Of a stretch of 64,000 nt of DNA, positions 20,201 to 31,228 are shown in pieces. The notes under the pieces are model-generated. The model had not been told where the DNA came from. It did no database searches and saw only the letters and a program-made list of their open reading frames with translations. The stretch is from Rhodocollybia butyracea (taxonomy: Eukaryota > Basidiomycota > Agaricomycetes > Agaricales > Omphalotaceae). The stretch is from NCBI GenBank assembly GCA_015501585.1, contig JADNRY010000011.1, positions 248,001 through 312,000 of the forward strand. Reading direction: 5' to 3'. Both the position numbers and the translations under genes were made by a program. Position 1 is the stretch's first letter. Each line of letters starts with the position of its first letter.

Positions 20201-22241
20201 CATTTTACTCTGCAGCCCTTCTTCTGAGACTATTGAAAGTCTTACAGATCGAGAACGCATTGAGCTTAAAGAGTACGCTTTGACGCACTCTCTAAAACCC
20301 TAACTAACCCTACTCTGCAGACGTTCTTCTCAGACTGAAAGTTCTAGAGAAGAGCAATGCATCGAGGAAAAAGACGCTGATGGTGACTACCATATGCTTG
20401 ACACGGACAACCCTCGTCCGAAACGCTCTGAGCGAGCGAGGCAATTACCCGCCCGCTACCGCACAAACTTCATCACCACTCGTCCGGAAAAGGGGGGGCA
20501 AAATACAGTTCTCCTGAATTTACTTAACTCTCCAGACAACCGAGAAATTGAAGTAGAGTGTAATACAAGCGACCTCCAACCACTAGCTCAAGCCTTTGTC
20601 GATGTAGAAACCTTTGCAGGCGCAGCCCTCCATGACCCCATCGATGATTCGTCTGAAAAAGACCCCCTTTCCATCCAACACGCCAAATCGTCAATCTACT
20701 GGTCGTACTGGCTTGCTGCCATATACGAAGAACTTGAATCATTGAAGGCGAAAGGAGTCTACGAGGAAGTTGATGATGTGCCTCCGAACCGCAAACCGGT
20801 TGGGTGTAAATGGGTGCTCCGCATAAAGAGGGACCGTGATGGATTGATCTCCAGATTCAAAGCTCGACTCGTAGCAAAGGGCTTCACCCAGATTCCAGGT
20901 CAGGACTATAATTACACCTTTGCGCCTGTAGCCAGATGGGAATCTATACGGACTGTCCTCACAATTGTAGCGGAACATGATATGGAGCTTCGCCAAATCG
21001 ACGTCAAAACCGCATACCTCAATGGTCCACTCGACGAAGAAATTTACATGAAGAAGCCGACAAATACTGGTTCTGGTTTCTGGCGGTTGCGAAAAGGACT
21101 ATATGGCCTGAAGCAATCGGGAAGGCAATGGTATCTTGAGCTCAACGCCAAGCTTGAATCCATCGGGTTCAAAAGGACAGAGTCGGACTGGAGTGTCTAT
21201 GTTCGTTACGAAGGTGACAATAGATCCATTATTACAACCAGTGTCGACGACATGCTTATCGGTTCCAAACCTGCATCCGAATCTGACAAAGTCATACAAC
21301 AGCTCAGCTCCCTCTTTGACATCACCGACAACGGTGAACCCACTTTCCACCTTGGTTGCGGAATCACCCGTGACAGAAGCAACAGAACCATTAGACTAGA
21401 CCAGCTCGCATATACGGAATCCATCCTTCGCGAGTTTGGGTTCGAGAACTCTAAACCAGTCTCGACTCCCATGGACCCTGGTGTTCGTCTCTTTCCATCA
21501 ACCGAAGAACTCACGCCAGATAACAGAGCGAAAGTCAGGGCTTTCCCCTATACCGCGGTCGTTGGTAAAGCCATGTATCTCTGTACTTGTTCCAGGCCCG
21601 ATATCGCATATACAGTACGAGAGTTGGCAAGGTTTATGTCCAACTATGGGCCTGTCCACATTGTTGCAGCAAAACACCTGCTTCGCTACCTCAAAGGAAC
21701 TATCTTCTACTCTCTGTGGCTTGGAAGAAACAAACTACGTTACCCTCTATTCCGTGCCCTATCCGACTCTGACTGGGGAATGGGCGATGACAGAAAATCA
21801 GTCTCTGGGTTCATTATCCTCATGAACGGCTCCCCACTATCATGGAGTTCCAAACAACAGTCTGTCGTTGCTCTATCCTCATGTGAGGCAGAATATCTTG
21901 CTACGACTCACTGCGCCAAAGACATCCTTTGGTTCAGAAACTTCTTCGCAGAACTCGGCTTCCCTCAACAAGCCCCCACTTCCTTATTTTGCGATAACCA
22001 AGGAACGGTTGCGTGTACACACGACCCCCATGCTCACAGCAAAATGAAACACATATCCATTCGTGAACACTTTATCCGCGACTGTATAGTCAAACGCCTC
22101 GTCGACGTCATCTATGTATCGAACAAGGAAAATGTTGCCGACATTTTCACGAAACCCCTCCACAGGACAATGCACAACCAATGGGTTAAATTGCTTAGCC
22201 TAGACGCTACTCACACCGGGGGCAAGGACCGGCGCAGTTGA
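17267..22241 (+). CDS. Copia Gag-Pol polyprotein gene, split by introns and one nonsense codon
   Basis: Gag starts at 17267 (MSNEMDETNDEKNFYRLKL). The zinc knuckle CDNPYCETPVGHTSTEC is near 18225 and the protease motif HDTGAS near 18600. Then come the GAG-pre-integrase segment (HRLMGHIDVKGL, about 19070) and integrase with HSDICGPL, DNAGEL and QQNGVAERVNQ. Reverse transcriptase follows, with KARLVAKGFTQ, QIDVKTAYLNG and TTSVDDMLIG (Ser where Tyr is common before VDD). RNase H has SDSDWG, SCEAEY and DNQGTV. Frames change near 18055 and 19075 and in the 20050-20320 intron array. A TGA at 19472-19474 interrupts integrase before its catalytic Glu. Without readthrough or a helper the element is probably defective. 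Confidence 0.85.
20050..20320 (+). other. Tandem array of three short introns in the integrase-RT linker
   Basis: Three GTACG...AG segments: 20050-20109 (60 nt), 20167-20215 (49 nt) and 20273-20320 (48 nt), all phase 2. The two exons between them are both exactly 57 nt. Introns 2 and 3 resemble each other (both contain AAAACCCTA and end CTCTGCAG), and the exons after them start alike (C-x-TTCTTCT-x-AGACT). Removal joins the integrase frame (before 20049) to the reverse-transcriptase frame (from 20321) with no stop. Confidence 0.75.
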
Positions 22242-22331
22242 TTTCCCACTGCCATTAACACAGTGGGCAACGCAGGGGGCAACGCAGTCGTTTTTTGCTA
22301 TGATGTCATTCTATTGAAACGGAGTTCCGAG
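22213..22331 (+). repeat. Inverted repeat arm 1 at the copia 3' end
   Basis: About 110 bp starting ACACCGGGGGCAAGG. It overlaps the last codons of the RNase H frame and is nearly the reverse complement of 24166-24269. Shared landmarks are the TTGATTTCCCACTGCCATTA block and GTCATTCTATTGAAAC. Confidence 0.85.
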
Positions 22332-24165
22332 CCTTCCGGGTGATTGATCTTTGTTATTCTTTGTACTATGCATGCAAATTTCGGGCTTAAAAGATACAGA
22401 TAATGTGTCTACATCTACTGTTGAGCCAAGCAGTGCTCAATGGATGCCAGACATGACTGGGTTTTGAATGTCAGTCCTGCGGCCAGACTCAGGTGCCGGC
22501 ATTATAGTGCCTAAATCTTTCGCACGACCAATTACCTGGTTCCGGTGTTGCCTTATATTTACCACATGAACAAGGAAGCATACTCTTTAACTTTAGGTGA
22601 ACAACATATTTCTAAATACAATACGTAGTCAGGCAGAAATTTTCCTGAAATTTTACTGATTTATTCATGTCAATAAATTTTTTTTCTGTCATTTCAATCA
22701 CCCAAGAGGGGATGTAGGCCAGGGGCTTCATCACTAATGTAAAAATACAGCATAATCATGTTGTAGCAGTCCCCAGCACCCCAAATATGCCAGATCTAGT
22801 ATCAGCCCAATATAATGAGCTTACAGTAAGTAGTATAAGTAAATGATGTCCGATGTTTGCTGTTTACCATCATGATTGTGCCACTCAGCCCTATCACCAC
22901 ACTGTCTAAGCAGTACAGCAATGAGCTGCACAGAATTGAGAGTAATAGTAGTATTTTCAGCATTTGGCTGACCTATGATATTTTGACAAATTTTGACAAC
23001 ATCTCAATGGTATCAAATTCTATCAATAGCAAATTGTCAGATAATTAGCATGCAAGGAATAAAGTATCAACCAATCACCCTCTGAGACCCTGCCATAGAT
23101 GGGTGCTTCTAATTTGTCAAGTGGCTGCTCCCTGTTCATGCTCTTGCCCAACTCTTGCCAGTTTGTGCAGATGATTGCTATGTAGGCCAAGCACTTAGTA
23201 TTGTGACTTCTTGGTTCTAGTCTGGTAAATATTAGCACTATCCCTAGTGCACGAAAAGTTCAGTCCTGAACCCGCGTCCGGACTGAACTTTTTGAGACGG
23301 GACTCAAAGTCCGGTTCATGGTCCAGCAATTTTTTGGACCGGACCTAAAGTCCCGTCCAGCGTCCAGCCAGTCGCGGAAGTTTAGGACGCATTCGTAACG
23401 CGTTCGGACGCGCCATCAATCTGACCATGTTTCCAGCCATCTGAAGGGATTCTACCACTCTTGGGGAGCAGCGAGAATTGAATCCATGGCTGTGGGCTGT
23501 GACCACCAGTTAAGCTCAATATATTGCTACATATGTTAGGTATTGAACGAGCATCAGAGCTCTGAATTAGTACCTGACTCAAAACTTAAAGTATCAATTC
23601 TGTCCAAGCTATGGCAGAGTTAGCCGGGATGCCACTCTGTAATAGTTTTCCAGACAAGTCGCTATGTAGGGAGCATGAACTGAAATGGCTATCTTGAAGC
23701 TCCACACTCTCCAATGCATAACTTCGCTATTTATCTGGTCAGTTGTAAGATTCTCCATTGCTATGAAAGGATTCATTCAATTACTACTGCTAGCTTTGGT
23801 TTAAAGAATTTACTGGGATTTTGGGCTCACAATAGTGTTTTAATTGCAATAAATTTTGCGTTCAGAGTCCGGACGCATTCAGAACCTGAACCGGACGGAG
23901 GTCCGGCGGACCAATGGTCCAGTCTTTTGGTCCGACAATTCTCTGAACCGGACCAGAAGTTCGGTCCTCAGTCCTCAAAAATTTACTGTGAACCGGACCG
24001 AACCGGACTTTTTGTGCACTAACTATCCCTCGGAGCAAAAAATTAGTCAGAAGTAGAAGTGCACTTGACCAGGCTTGAACTGCAGGATCACTTAACTATA
24101 ACGCTGCAAGGGGGAAGGTCCATCAGGCATCAATCATTTATTCACTTGCCGCCGGCCGGAACTCT
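22332..24165. other. Non-coding insert between the inverted arms, inside copia
   Basis: About 1.8 kb, AT-rich, with no coding frame I recognise. It holds the nested hAT-type element at 23245-24021. Normal copia elements have only a short 3' untranslated stretch here, so the segment looks acquired. Confidence 0.6.
23245..24021. mobile_element. Non-autonomous hAT-type element
   Basis: 777 bp with an 8-bp target duplication ACTATCCC at 23237-23244 and 24022-24029, the hallmark of hAT elements. Ends are TAGTGCAC and GTGCACTA. Subterminal regions are full of GGTCCGG/CCGGACC-type repeats on both sides. No transposase is encoded. Confidence 0.85.
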
Positions 24166-24269
24166 GTTTCAATAGAATGACGTCACAAAATCGACTGCGT
24201 TACCCCCTGCGTTGACCACTGCGTTAATGGCAGTGGGAAATCAACTGCGCCGGTCCTTGCCCCCGGTGT
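24166..24269 (-). repeat. Inverted repeat arm 2 at the copia 3' end
   Basis: Reverse-complement counterpart of 22213-22331, a few substitutions apart (for example AACGCAGTGG against AACACAGTGG). It directly abuts the polypurine tract. Confidence 0.85.
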
Positions 24270-24270
24270 C

Positions 24271-24279
24271 AAGGGGGGG
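24271..24279 (+). promoter_or_regulatory. Polypurine tract
   Basis: AAGGGGGGG directly precedes the 3' LTR, the expected plus-strand primer site. Confidence 0.8.
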
Positions 24280-24600
24280 TGTTAGAGGTTGATCAGACGC
24301 CTTAGGCCAAAGCATCCTTTTACTTTCCTAATCGGACATTATTACTTTATTAATCATCCTGACCCGAAGAAGAGCCCCTATCGGTGTTAGAGGTTGATCA
24401 GACGCCTTAGGCCAAAGCATCCTTTTACTTTCCTAATCGGACATTATTACTTTATTAATCATCCTGACCCGAAGAAGAGCCCCTATCGGTTCTCTCTTCG
24501 TGCCAGGTGAGTTACAAGGACACTGTATTCTATTCTATTTACCTATCGGTTCTCTCTTCGTGCCAGAATACACTTGTCCTAAACCTTATCGCCCTTAAGA
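24280..24600 (+). repeat. 3' LTR of the copia element
   Basis: 321 bp, same sequence as the 5' LTR as far as I could compare, including the tandem 105-bp units (24280-24384 and 24385-24489). It is followed by CTTAC. Confidence 0.93.
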
Positions 24601-24774
24601 CTTACTTGCCTTTTGACAGTATGTACTTGCTGCAGTATTACAAGTTGCAGTCAGTTCATCACATCCGACGTCGAATTTCACGTGAAAATTTGAATTTCGG
24701 CAGACGATGACAAGTTCTTAAACAGGTTTCTTCCGCTCAACTCACTGGTTACTCGCTACCATCTTCTATAGGCA

Positions 24775-25944
24775 ATGACTCTCTTGAGTAAACCAAACGA
24801 GCTCTCTCGCGATGGTTTCTTTGGCCCAATCACTGCTTCATTGGACTGGTGCGAGGTAAACTTCCTTTACCATTGCTGGAGCAAGGCTTTGATTCCATTC
24901 TGTAGGCCAATTACCAGTTCTCATACTACATCGCAGAGATGGCAAACACCTTCTCCAATTTCTTCACATTGTATTTTGCAATATTGGCAGGCAGAAATCT
25001 CTGGCGAGAGTCCATTCCTGGTAGATTCATTATGGGCTGTCTCGTACGCAGTTTGCTCCTTTCTTTTTGAGCCTTTCCTGACTATATCTAGGGATTCGCA
25101 ATCGTCGGTGTAGGGAGTTTCGCATTCCATGCTTCTTTGCTTTTCGAGGCTCAGCTAGCCGACGAATTGCCCATGATCTTTGTGTCTTCGATGAGCCTTT
25201 GGTTTGTGTGGGATTGTCAACCTGGCTTCAGCCTCTCCTCCACCGAGACTAAGCTTCAAATCACGGCCTTAATCCTCTTCAATCTCCTCTTTAGCTGGAG
25301 CTAGTATGTGATGTCAAGCTTCTTGAATCTCACATGACAATGACACTTACTGTTGCCAGTATTTTGTACCGCAATCCTATCTATCATCAGCTCGTGTTCG
25401 CAACACTCGTGTTGTCCGTCACATTCCGGGTCACTTATCTGCTCAATTGGTCTCCTTTCGAAAAACAGATACCGGAGGATAAGAAGAGGATCATCGCGTC
25501 CATGTTCACTACTGGAGCGCTTACTTTTCTGGCAGGATTCTTCATCTGGAATTTGGATAACATGTTCTGCGATATTCTAACGGGTTGGAAGAGAGCAGTA
25601 GGATGGCCTGCAGCTTTTCTCTTAGAAGGTCATGCTTGGTGGCACCTTCTCACTGTAAGCTTTCTCCTTGTGGTTGATTCACTTTCAATTAAACTCGGAC
25701 CTTGCGCCATAGGGCTTGGGCTCCTACTACATGTTTCTGGGGACACAATGTACGTACTTTCTTTTCCATAAAGCTGTCATCTGATTCTTTTCCTAGATAT
25801 GTAAGTGGAACAGTCGGTACAGCGCGAGATTTCGCTTATTTCCATCGTTTGGGCAGTTCGCTCTGCATCAAAGACGATCACCGAAAATTTACAATGCGCA
25901 GTGGAGAGACTTGGCTTCCATACGTGAAGCGTTTAGACAAATAG
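24775..25944 (+). CDS. YPC1/YDC1-like: Alkaline ceramidase
   Basis: Membrane hydrolase that splits (phyto)ceramide into sphingoid base and fatty acid in the ER/Golgi. It is recognised by the family segments GFFGPITASLDWCE, NYQFSYYIAEMANTFSNFF, SFAFHASLLFEAQLADELPM and LEGHAWWHLLTGLGSYYMF. The conserved His of FHASL, the Asp of ADELPM and the two His of GHAWWH are the expected metal ligands. Several hydrophobic helices fit a seven-TM protein. Six exons of about 275 codons in total; introns begin after DWCE, GCL, WSY, HLLT and GTQ. All donors are GT and no lesion is seen. The copia 3' LTR ends 174 bp before the ATG, so the original promoter is displaced by 7.7 kb. Confidence 0.92.
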
Positions 25945-26028
25945 AGGTTCTACTGACTTAGACTTAATATAAATGTTTTTGGGACTGTTAGTTGTAGTTG
26001 CAGTCGAATTATGTACCTCAAATAAAAA

Positions 26029-27254
26029 TCACTCTTTGCGAAGACGCTTCCTTTCGTCTTTTCTTCTTCTTCCTCGACTCTGCGGTTTAACAATCTCAAA
26101 CTCTCCTTCATCATCTGTGATGGTATGCAAATCCTTTTTTAGCTCCTCAACTCGTCCCTCAAAGTCTTCCACTTGATCAAGATATTTCATCTGTTGCTTC
26201 TTCCTCTCGTTAAGCGTCGACAATGGATCTTCGGTCGAGAGACTATAGACAGAATATACTCCATACGACTTGTATGATTCGTATCTCGCCCTCAGAACGT
26301 TCGTTTTTTCTTCTTCTGTAACGGGCCCCTCTTCGGTGTCGCCATCAGTGATCAATGACAGGATACTATCCTTTTCTTCGCCCTCGAGAGCAGCTAGCCG
26401 CTGCTCAAAATCATTGAGCTGGATATCACAGTCCTCCGCAAATGAACGCGCAGAATGCTCGGCGTCTGGGAGTGCTGGGACATCAGACAACTCTTGTGCC
26501 ATCTGTTCCAGACCAGCGCCAGGGATTCTATGCTCTGGAGTAACAGCCGCTGCAGCACGTATGAATTCCTCGGGTGAATAGCCGTCGTATCCGTCAAATT
26601 TGAACAGTTCATCGTCTTCCATGCGGTAGTAGTAGTACGCGCCTGGTTGCCCTTGATCCACCACCCACGCAGTGCTTTTTTTCTGAGCATCCTTCGGATC
26701 CATTCCTTCGTATCGGAATATGAAATCAGGTGCAGTGGGGTCCAGCTGGAACATTATTGGAGTGATCTTGCCTAATATACCGAAATAGTGTTCCAGCACA
26801 AGTTCCGTATGGGACCGAGATACTATGGGCACAAGCTCCCAGCCCGCAACCCAAAGAAACCACTCGTAGGACCAGCCAATAGGAGTGGTGATATCTTCCG
26901 AGGGTAAGAACCAGTTTCGTTCCAGAGCAGCTCTGAGGATGTTTTTCTTGTTGGAACGTAGTTAGTGGTTAACCAGACGAAGCAAAGACCTATGCTCACT
27001 TGTCTTTGTGCCAGACTTTGTTCCAACATACGCTCAAGAATTGCATTTTGTTGTTTTTCAGTTTTGGTTGGGAGTGGTTCTGGTCTCGTACGAACACCAC
27101 GGTTTTGAATGCGTCTCCATGATAGCGGAGATATAAAAGCCGAATGTGATTTTGACAAAGCAAATGAAGTGAAATACCTCTCGCGTACGGCGTGCGCATA
27201 AGGGATGCGGGAGGTAAGCCTCTCGAGGACCGGAGGCTTAAGAACGCGTAGCAT
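26029..27254 (-). CDS. Unknown fungal protein with mitochondrial-like N-terminus
   Basis: Three exons, about 360 residues. Exon 1 (MLRVLKPPVLERLTSRIPYA) is basic and lacks acidic residues near the start, like a mitochondrial presequence. Introns follow VRE and LAQRQ. The middle has aromatic, possibly membrane-contacting segments (WSYEWFLWVAGWELVPIV) and the C-terminus is acidic then very basic (GRRRKDERKRLRKE). An in-frame ATG 24 bp upstream (27278) is an alternative start. I do not recognise the family. It is divergent from the MPP-alpha gene with only 117 bp between the start codons, so the two probably share a promoter. Confidence 0.65.
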
Positions 27255-27371
27255 TGTAAGAGTAATTACCAAGTTCAATGCGCGCGCTTAGATGCAAGGC
27301 GGGTGACGTCAACTCACAACGTGACTTCTCACTCAGCAATTTGAATTTGCATTTTTCTCCTCCGTTCTTCC

Positions 27372-29107
27372 ATGCATAAATCCATACTTCGCACAGGAAA
27401 CGGTCTTGCGAAACAAACTTCACGGAATATCCATGTAAACTCACCGCCCACAAATGGCGCACGAATAACCACTCTTCCCAATAAAATCCGTGTCGCTTCA
27501 GACCCTGCGCCAGGCCACTTCTCTTCAGTTGGCCTGTATATTGACGGAGGTTCTCGGTATGAAACTCCGGAAACTTCTGGTGCTAGCCACTTTATAGATA
27601 GGCTTGCGTTCAAGGTGCGCCGCATATTCTACTCATATCGTGAGGTCTGACAGTCTGTAGAGCACCAGTAAGCGGACCGCAGAAGATATGGCCAGTGCGA
27701 TGCATAGCATGGGGGGTCAAATTATGGCTTCATCATCTCGAGAAACTCTCATGTACCAGTCCTCCCAATTTTCAACAGCAACCGCGACGGCTTTGGAACT
27801 GATTTCTGAGACAGCGTTGCATCCCTCCTTCCTTTCAGAAGAGATTGAAGCCCAGCGCGACGCTGCATATTATGAAGTTCGGGAACTACAAGCTAAACCT
27901 GAAATGGTTCTTCCAGAGGTACTGCATTCAGTGGCTTATGGAAACAAAGGGCTCGGAAATCCTGTTCTTTGCCCTGAGGATCGTATAGATCTTATCGACA
28001 GCAATATATTACGGAGGACGATGGAGGCATGGTACAAGCCGGAAAATATGATTATCGCTGGGGCCGGTATACAACACGAAGAACTCGTCGAGATGGTAGA
28101 CAAGTACTTTTCATCACTGAAAGCCTCTACTCCGGCGCCATCTATATCCCCTTCCATACCGTCAAGTCAGCGATCTTTACCAAACCCCCAAATCCCGATA
28201 AACCTACTCGCATCATCCTCACAAAATACAGTCCGAAAATCCCTTTCTCGCGCTGCTTCCTACCTTTTCCCTAATACACCCTCTGATTCCCTTCTTGATA
28301 AGTCCGTGTCACCCTCCTCCTCATATACCGGCGGTCACAAATTTATTCATGAACCCAAGGGAGACTTTGATCACTTGTACATAGGGTTCGAAGGCGTCGG
28401 AATCCACGACGAGGATATCTATGCTCTGGCCACAATGCAGGTGCTACTTGGAGGGGGTGGAAGCTTTTCTGCGGGTTCGTATAGTTTACCTTGAAATCCT
28501 ATATGTCCTCATAATCTTTTTCAGGTGGTCCTGGCAAAGGAATGTATTCTCGACTATACACTCACATACTCAATCACTTTTCTCAGATTGACCATTGTCA
28601 GTCTTTCCATCATATCTACAGCGATTCATCGCTGTTTGGGCTATTCGCATCGTTTGTGCCTGCTGCTTCCGGCCTACGAGGGGGTAACACTCCTTCACAA
28701 ATCCTTCCACATCTCATACACCAGCTAAGCCTGCTAATGTACACCACCATTCCAGCAGAAGAGCTGAAGAGAGCAAAGAATCAGCTCTGTTCCAGCTTGA
28801 TGATGGCAATGGAGAGTCGGTCGATCCAAGTAGAGGACCTTGGCCGACAAGTAAGTTTTTCCTTGGTCCCGTAGAGCTCAGCTAACATTTAGCCCAGATC
28901 CTTGTCCACAACCGTGTTGTCCCTGTCACCGAAATGACTGACAAAGTCGCTCAAGTTACTGCAGAAGATATAACACGGGTGGCGAACAGATTGTTTGGTC
29001 CTCGTTCAGGGAACAACCCAACCGTTGTTTGCCAAGGTCATGAGGATGTGAAAGACTGGCGAGAGACGTTCGCCAAGTATGGGGTGTCTAATTCGACTTC
29101 GTCGTAG
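27372..29107 (+). CDS. MAS2: Mitochondrial processing peptidase, alpha subunit
   Basis: Regulatory, substrate-binding subunit of the matrix peptidase that removes presequences. The N-terminus is a presequence (MHKSILRTGNGLAKQTSRN). It has the M16 fold, but where the catalytic beta subunit has HxxEH this has SHFIDRLAF, as expected for alpha. The glycine-rich loop [21 protein letters not shown] lies across an intron near 28475-28525. Segments FASFVPAASG and VPVTEMTDKVAQVTAEDITR follow. Four exons; introns are near 27616-27668, 28475-28525 and 28849-28896. The insert of about 70 residues rich in Ser and Pro (about 28130-28330) is longer than I would expect. Confidence 0.92.
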
Positions 29108-29439
29108 AGATGGTCATGCTCAATGTAAACCCATATATACTGCTCAGACTATACTTGTCCGTGACAGTCGTCGTTGGATATCGATGTCCGTATCATTTTA
29201 AAATATCCTGGCAACGGAATCAATCTACGTTTGAGATGAACATTTATTCATGTTTGCCATGTTTGGGCTAGGTATGCGTGTTTGAGGAAGCGGTGGCCGA
29301 GTGGTTCCGAGCGGCGAAGAAGCGGACAGCCACTGACGTGAGGTCATAAATATTCCTGTGCTTCAGCGCACGTTATTAACACCCACCTACAACGTTTTTC
29401 AAGTAACTTATAATCTTTCTCTTCGACTTTCACCTTGCA

Positions 29440-30968
29440 ATGTCTTTTGAATCCATAAAAGCGCGCTACGAAGCCGCAGGTCAAGGCCATCTTTTCAAAT
29501 TCTGGCCCAAGCTCTCCGACAGCGAGAAGGCTTCATTGCTCAAGCAGCTCAGCTCTCTTGATATTGAACGCGTTAATCGCATCTACAAAAAAGCTATCGC
29601 TGCAGAAGCTGACGCCAGTAATCCAAACGTGCCCAGTGATATTATTGAACCACTTCCTAAAGAGGCCTCAGAGTCTATCACTCGCGTAGAAAATGTCGCG
29701 GAATGGAGACGAATTGGTCTGGAAGCCGTCTCCAGACAACAAGTCGGCGTTCTTCTTATGGCCGGAGGCCAGGGCACGAGGCTGGGAAGCAGTGCTCCAA
29801 AGGTTCCTACGATATCGGATTGCCATCGCATAAATCTCTTTTCCAGTACCAGGCCGAGCGTATCGCTCGCCTGCAGACTATTGCCGAGCAAGAGTTTGGC
29901 AAAAAGGCAGGAACTGTTGTCGTTCCTTGGTATGTCATGACCAGCGGTCCTACTCGCCGTGATACAGAGGCTTTCTTCAAAGAGCACAGCTACTTTGGGC
30001 TTGACTCCAAGAACGTTATTATCTTTGAACAAGGTATTTGATATTTGCTTCATATATTTACACCGGTCTAATCTTTCCTAGGAACTCTACCTTGTCTTAC
30101 AATGGAAGGGAAGGTTTTTCTAGATACTCCCAGTAGCGTTGCCGTTTCCCCTGATGGTAATGGTGGTGTCTATGCTGCTACTCGTGCTCCCATCTCGTCT
30201 ACCGACAAGTCTCGTAGCGTCCTTAGCGATCTCGCCCACCGAAACATCCTTTATGTCCACGCTTACTGCGTAGACAACTGCCTTGTTCGCGTCGCTGATC
30301 CCGTCTTCCTCGGCTACAGCATTTCGAAGCAGTTGGACTGCGCGGCAAAGGTTGTACCTAAAACAGTGCCCACCGAGTCGGTTGGTGTCGTCGCATGTTC
30401 GGGTGGCAAATTTAGCGTCGTGGAGTATTCAGAGATCACCAAGGAGCAGTCCGAGAGACGCGATCCTGCTACAGGCGAGCTTGTGTTCAGAGCGGGTAAC
30501 ATCGTCAACCACTTTTACACCACCGCATATCTCAACCAGGTGGGGAAGTTCGAAGAACAGATGCCATTCCATATTGCTCGCAAAAAGATTCCCCATGTTG
30601 ATCTTGAGTCGGGCGAGCTTATAAAACCGTCGAAACCAAATGGCATGAAGTTGGAGCTGTTTGTATTCGACGTCTTTCCCTTCACCAAGCGCTTTGCTGT
30701 TCTCGAAGTGGAGCGAAACCAAGAGTTTAGCCCTTTGAAGAATGCCCCTGGAACCGGTTCTGATGACCCAGGAACCAGCCGACGCGATCTTCTTGCCCAG
30801 CACAAGCATTATCTCGAGACGGCTGGCGCTTCTGTCAAGGACAGTGTTGAGATTGAGATCTCCCCTCTTGTCAGTTACGCTGGTGAAGGACTGGAGAGTG
30901 TGAAAGGCAAAACATACTCGAAGTCGGGAGTTGTTTCATCAGTAGAGGAATTAGATGCTCTCGTGTAA
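29440..30968 (+). CDS. UAP1: UDP-N-acetylglucosamine pyrophosphorylase, with an apparent frameshift
   Basis: Cytosolic enzyme making UDP-GlcNAc from GlcNAc-1-phosphate and UTP, the precursor for chitin, N-glycans and GPI anchors. The nucleotide-binding motif [17 protein letters not shown] is clear, but the next conserved part ([20 protein letters not shown]) is in another frame. One G appears missing in CCAAAGGTTCC (about 29796-29806). No intron can explain it, because both sides belong to one motif. One intron near 30033-30081 precedes GTLPC. The rest ([40 protein letters not shown]) is normal up to the stop at 30968. Either a sequencing error or a null allele; a 5' gene boundary lies near 29400. 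Confidence 0.9.
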
Positions 30969-31228
30969 TTGGACTTGCGTTTTGTACTGGTATTATGGAC
31001 TTCATAGCAGTTAGTATATCCTCATAGACTCAAATCACTCTCGTTCTGGAATTTTTGCAAGAAAGCATCAATTCCCTTTTGTTCTTCCTAAATCAGCTTG
31101 ACGACATCACTCTGAAAAGCCACTTCTTGAGCCCTTTCCTTCGATCTTTCTCGTTTGTTTTCCCTCGCGCTTTCTGTGAGTTCGAGGGAGTGGGGTCGTA
31201 GTAAGCAACTGGATTAGTATTCCCTTGG

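Larger units (their letters stand above)
16887..24600 (+). mobile_element. Ty1/copia LTR retrotransposon
   Basis: 7714 bp, flanked by CTTAC at 16882-16886 and 24601-24605. LTRs are 321 bp and I found no difference between them, which implies recent insertion. Internal order is gag, protease, integrase, reverse transcriptase, RNase H: copia order. It sits upstream of the ceramidase ATG at 24775. Confidence 0.95.

Noticed and set aside
29290..29345. Ser/Leu tRNA-like 5' half (GGTGGCCGAGTGGTT)
   Set aside because: Neither a matching anticodon stem nor T-arm or acceptor partner follows; called neither gene nor pseudogene.
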